A program made the position numbers and the translations under genes. From Branchiostoma floridae (taxonomy: Eukaryota; Chordata; Leptocardii; Amphioxiformes; Branchiostomatidae), in the NCBI RefSeq assembly GCF_000003815.2, contig NC_049997.1:13651567-13715566 (forward strand): DNA of 64,000 nucleotides. The letters are read 5' to 3'. The notes beneath the pieces are model-generated. The model was not told where the DNA came from and searched no databases. It worked only from the letters and a program-made list of their open reading frames with translations. Shown piece by piece: positions 62,772 to 64,000 of the stretch (position 1 is its first letter; each line of letters begins with the position of its first letter).

Positions 62772-63880
62772 ACCACCCAGCCTTGTACAGCTGTCTCCTG
62801 TGTTAAGCACATGTAGACTGCCGTGTGACAGAACTGCACAGGGAATAAACTGCTAAGTTTTCCTTTTTTCACAACACCTTGTCTGTGTTTGTTCAATCGG
62901 TAGATGAAGATAGAGGAGTTGGATATGACTGTGTGATGTGCATGTTATGCAAACTGAAGGAGGTGACATTTGCACACATGTGCTATGGAATGTGTTCAGT
63001 TAAGTCCTTCCAGAGTGTATTCACTGACTGTAAAACAGTAACATTAGTCAAGTGGGGAGTTTGAACCCTATAGGGTTTCATTTGCCAGTGCTGTTATACT
63101 TCCAAGAGGAAATGTAATCTTACAACAAGATGTTAGTCTTACAAGAGCTAACTCTTTTTGGCAAAATTTGCTATGATTCATAACTTACACATGTAGGAAG
63201 GCCTGGTGGAGGCTATATACATTTGCCCTGAAATGCTACTGACTTGCTCATAAAGAACACCAGGGGTCACTCGTATCCCAAACCACTACAGCTTTCAAAG
63301 GGCCAGAGACCATAAGGCAAGTAATAACATTAAATGGTCTTAGACTGAACTGCCAAGGACAGTTATTTTGTGTGTCCTCAGTTTTGCTTTTTCTTTCAAC
63401 TAAAGTGAGCATCTGTCCTTAGTGCTGAAATGCCATAAGCCATGAGAACTTGCATGGATTTGACCAAGATCAAGTAAGGTAATGGTGTAAGACTGAACTG
63501 CCAAAGACAATTCTGTGTATTTCCTTTTCATTTCCTTTAAACTCCCAGCCTTGGTTTACCTCCTTAGTGCTGAAATGCCATCAGCCATGGGAACATGCCT
63601 GTATTTCACCAAGATCAAGTACATGTAATAATATCAAAAGGTCTTACACCAAGCTGCCAAAGAGGATATGATGATCAGATATTTACTGCAAACTCATCTT
63701 CAGAGGATTGTCATTCATTTTTGCTTCTGCCTTTTCTTTTAACCCCCAATGCTAGTCCCTGTCCTTAGCGCTGAAGGCCATCAGCCATGAGAACATGCAG
63801 GCATTTAACATAACCTACTTCAAGATCAATTTCAGCTTGGAGTAAAGAAAGTAGATTTACTGGCCAAAATGGTGTTGCTG
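62772..63880 (-). repeat. Duplicated 3' flank, unit 3, right part
   Basis: Continues from 56796 after the LINE insertion. It matches 28703-29800 and 45090-46560, including three modules with CTTAGTGCTGAAATGCCAT. Similarity ends near 63880, earlier than in units 1 and 2. Confidence 0.85.
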
Positions 63881-63898
63881 TTTTTGAAAGTCTTTATT

Positions 63899-63964
63899 TT
63901 TACTTAGTATTATTTATATTTGTTACATCTGTGTCATCAGGTGCTGCTGTAGTCTGTTGATCAT
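63899..63964 (-). pseudogene. Truncated linker exon of a third gene copy
   Basis: After the acceptor ATGTACAG the minus strand reads DDQQTTAAPDDTDVTNINN and soon stops. It matches the start of linker exon 4 of copy 2 (DDRQTTEVPL at 49682). Instead of continuing to a TPR exon, the sequence joins the duplicated 3' flank, so the TPR exon is missing here. The rest of this copy would lie beyond 64000. Confidence 0.5.
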
Positions 63965-64000
63965 CTGTACATTTCATTAATGAATAAATATTCTTATATG

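Overview
The window looks like nuclear DNA of an invertebrate chordate, most likely a lancelet (Branchiostoma). This is inferred, not proven: genes are split by many short GT-AG introns, about one third of the sequence is small DNA transposons, SINEs and non-LTR retrotransposons, and the minus-strand genes combine death-fold, glycosyltransferase and TPR modules of the kind expanded in lancelets. There are no bacterial-style genes, operons, CRISPR arrays or real tRNA genes.

Layout. 1-8058: no gene recognised; several transposon footprints, the best being a 1.5 kb TAA-flanked element at 4640-6142. 8059-26704 (+): a complete 15-exon ortholog of the serine/threonine kinase STK33, 517 codons by my splicing, with an optional alternative last exon at 22585-22746. 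26705-30448: tail-to-tail intergenic DNA that includes the first copy of a duplicated flank. 30449-39546 (-): copy 1 of a multi-domain gene, read on the minus strand as GT-B glycosyltransferase domain, short acidic linkers, a TRADD-N-like domain, a Ser/Thr-rich linker and a large TPR exon. 39547-47232: relic exons (a death effector domain exon with a broken frame, a linker-like exon, a decayed TRADD-N stretch), repeats, and the second flank copy. 47233-55253 (-): copy 2, complete from an ATG exon to the TPR exon. 56640-64000: a third flank copy, split by a 5,968 bp non-LTR retrotransposon (LINE A, 56797-62764, 7 bp target duplication) that itself carries a nested 5'-truncated LINE B (60882-62656, 7 bp duplication). 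At the right edge is the start of a truncated third gene copy.

Working together. STK33 is an ordinary conserved kinase gene. The minus-strand genes form a tandem family with a period of roughly 16 kb. Every recognised internal exon starts and ends in phase 1, so domains can be gained or lost without breaking the frame. Copy 1 has an in-frame stop in its glycosyltransferase exon and copy 2 a net 4 nt insertion in its TPR exon; each is intact where the other is broken. The architecture (glycosyltransferase + TRADD-N-like + TPR, with a death effector domain exon nearby) suggests an innate-immune or cell-death protein family. It is the best candidate here for a poorly described system. Domain names rest on motif recognition by eye and need a profile search.
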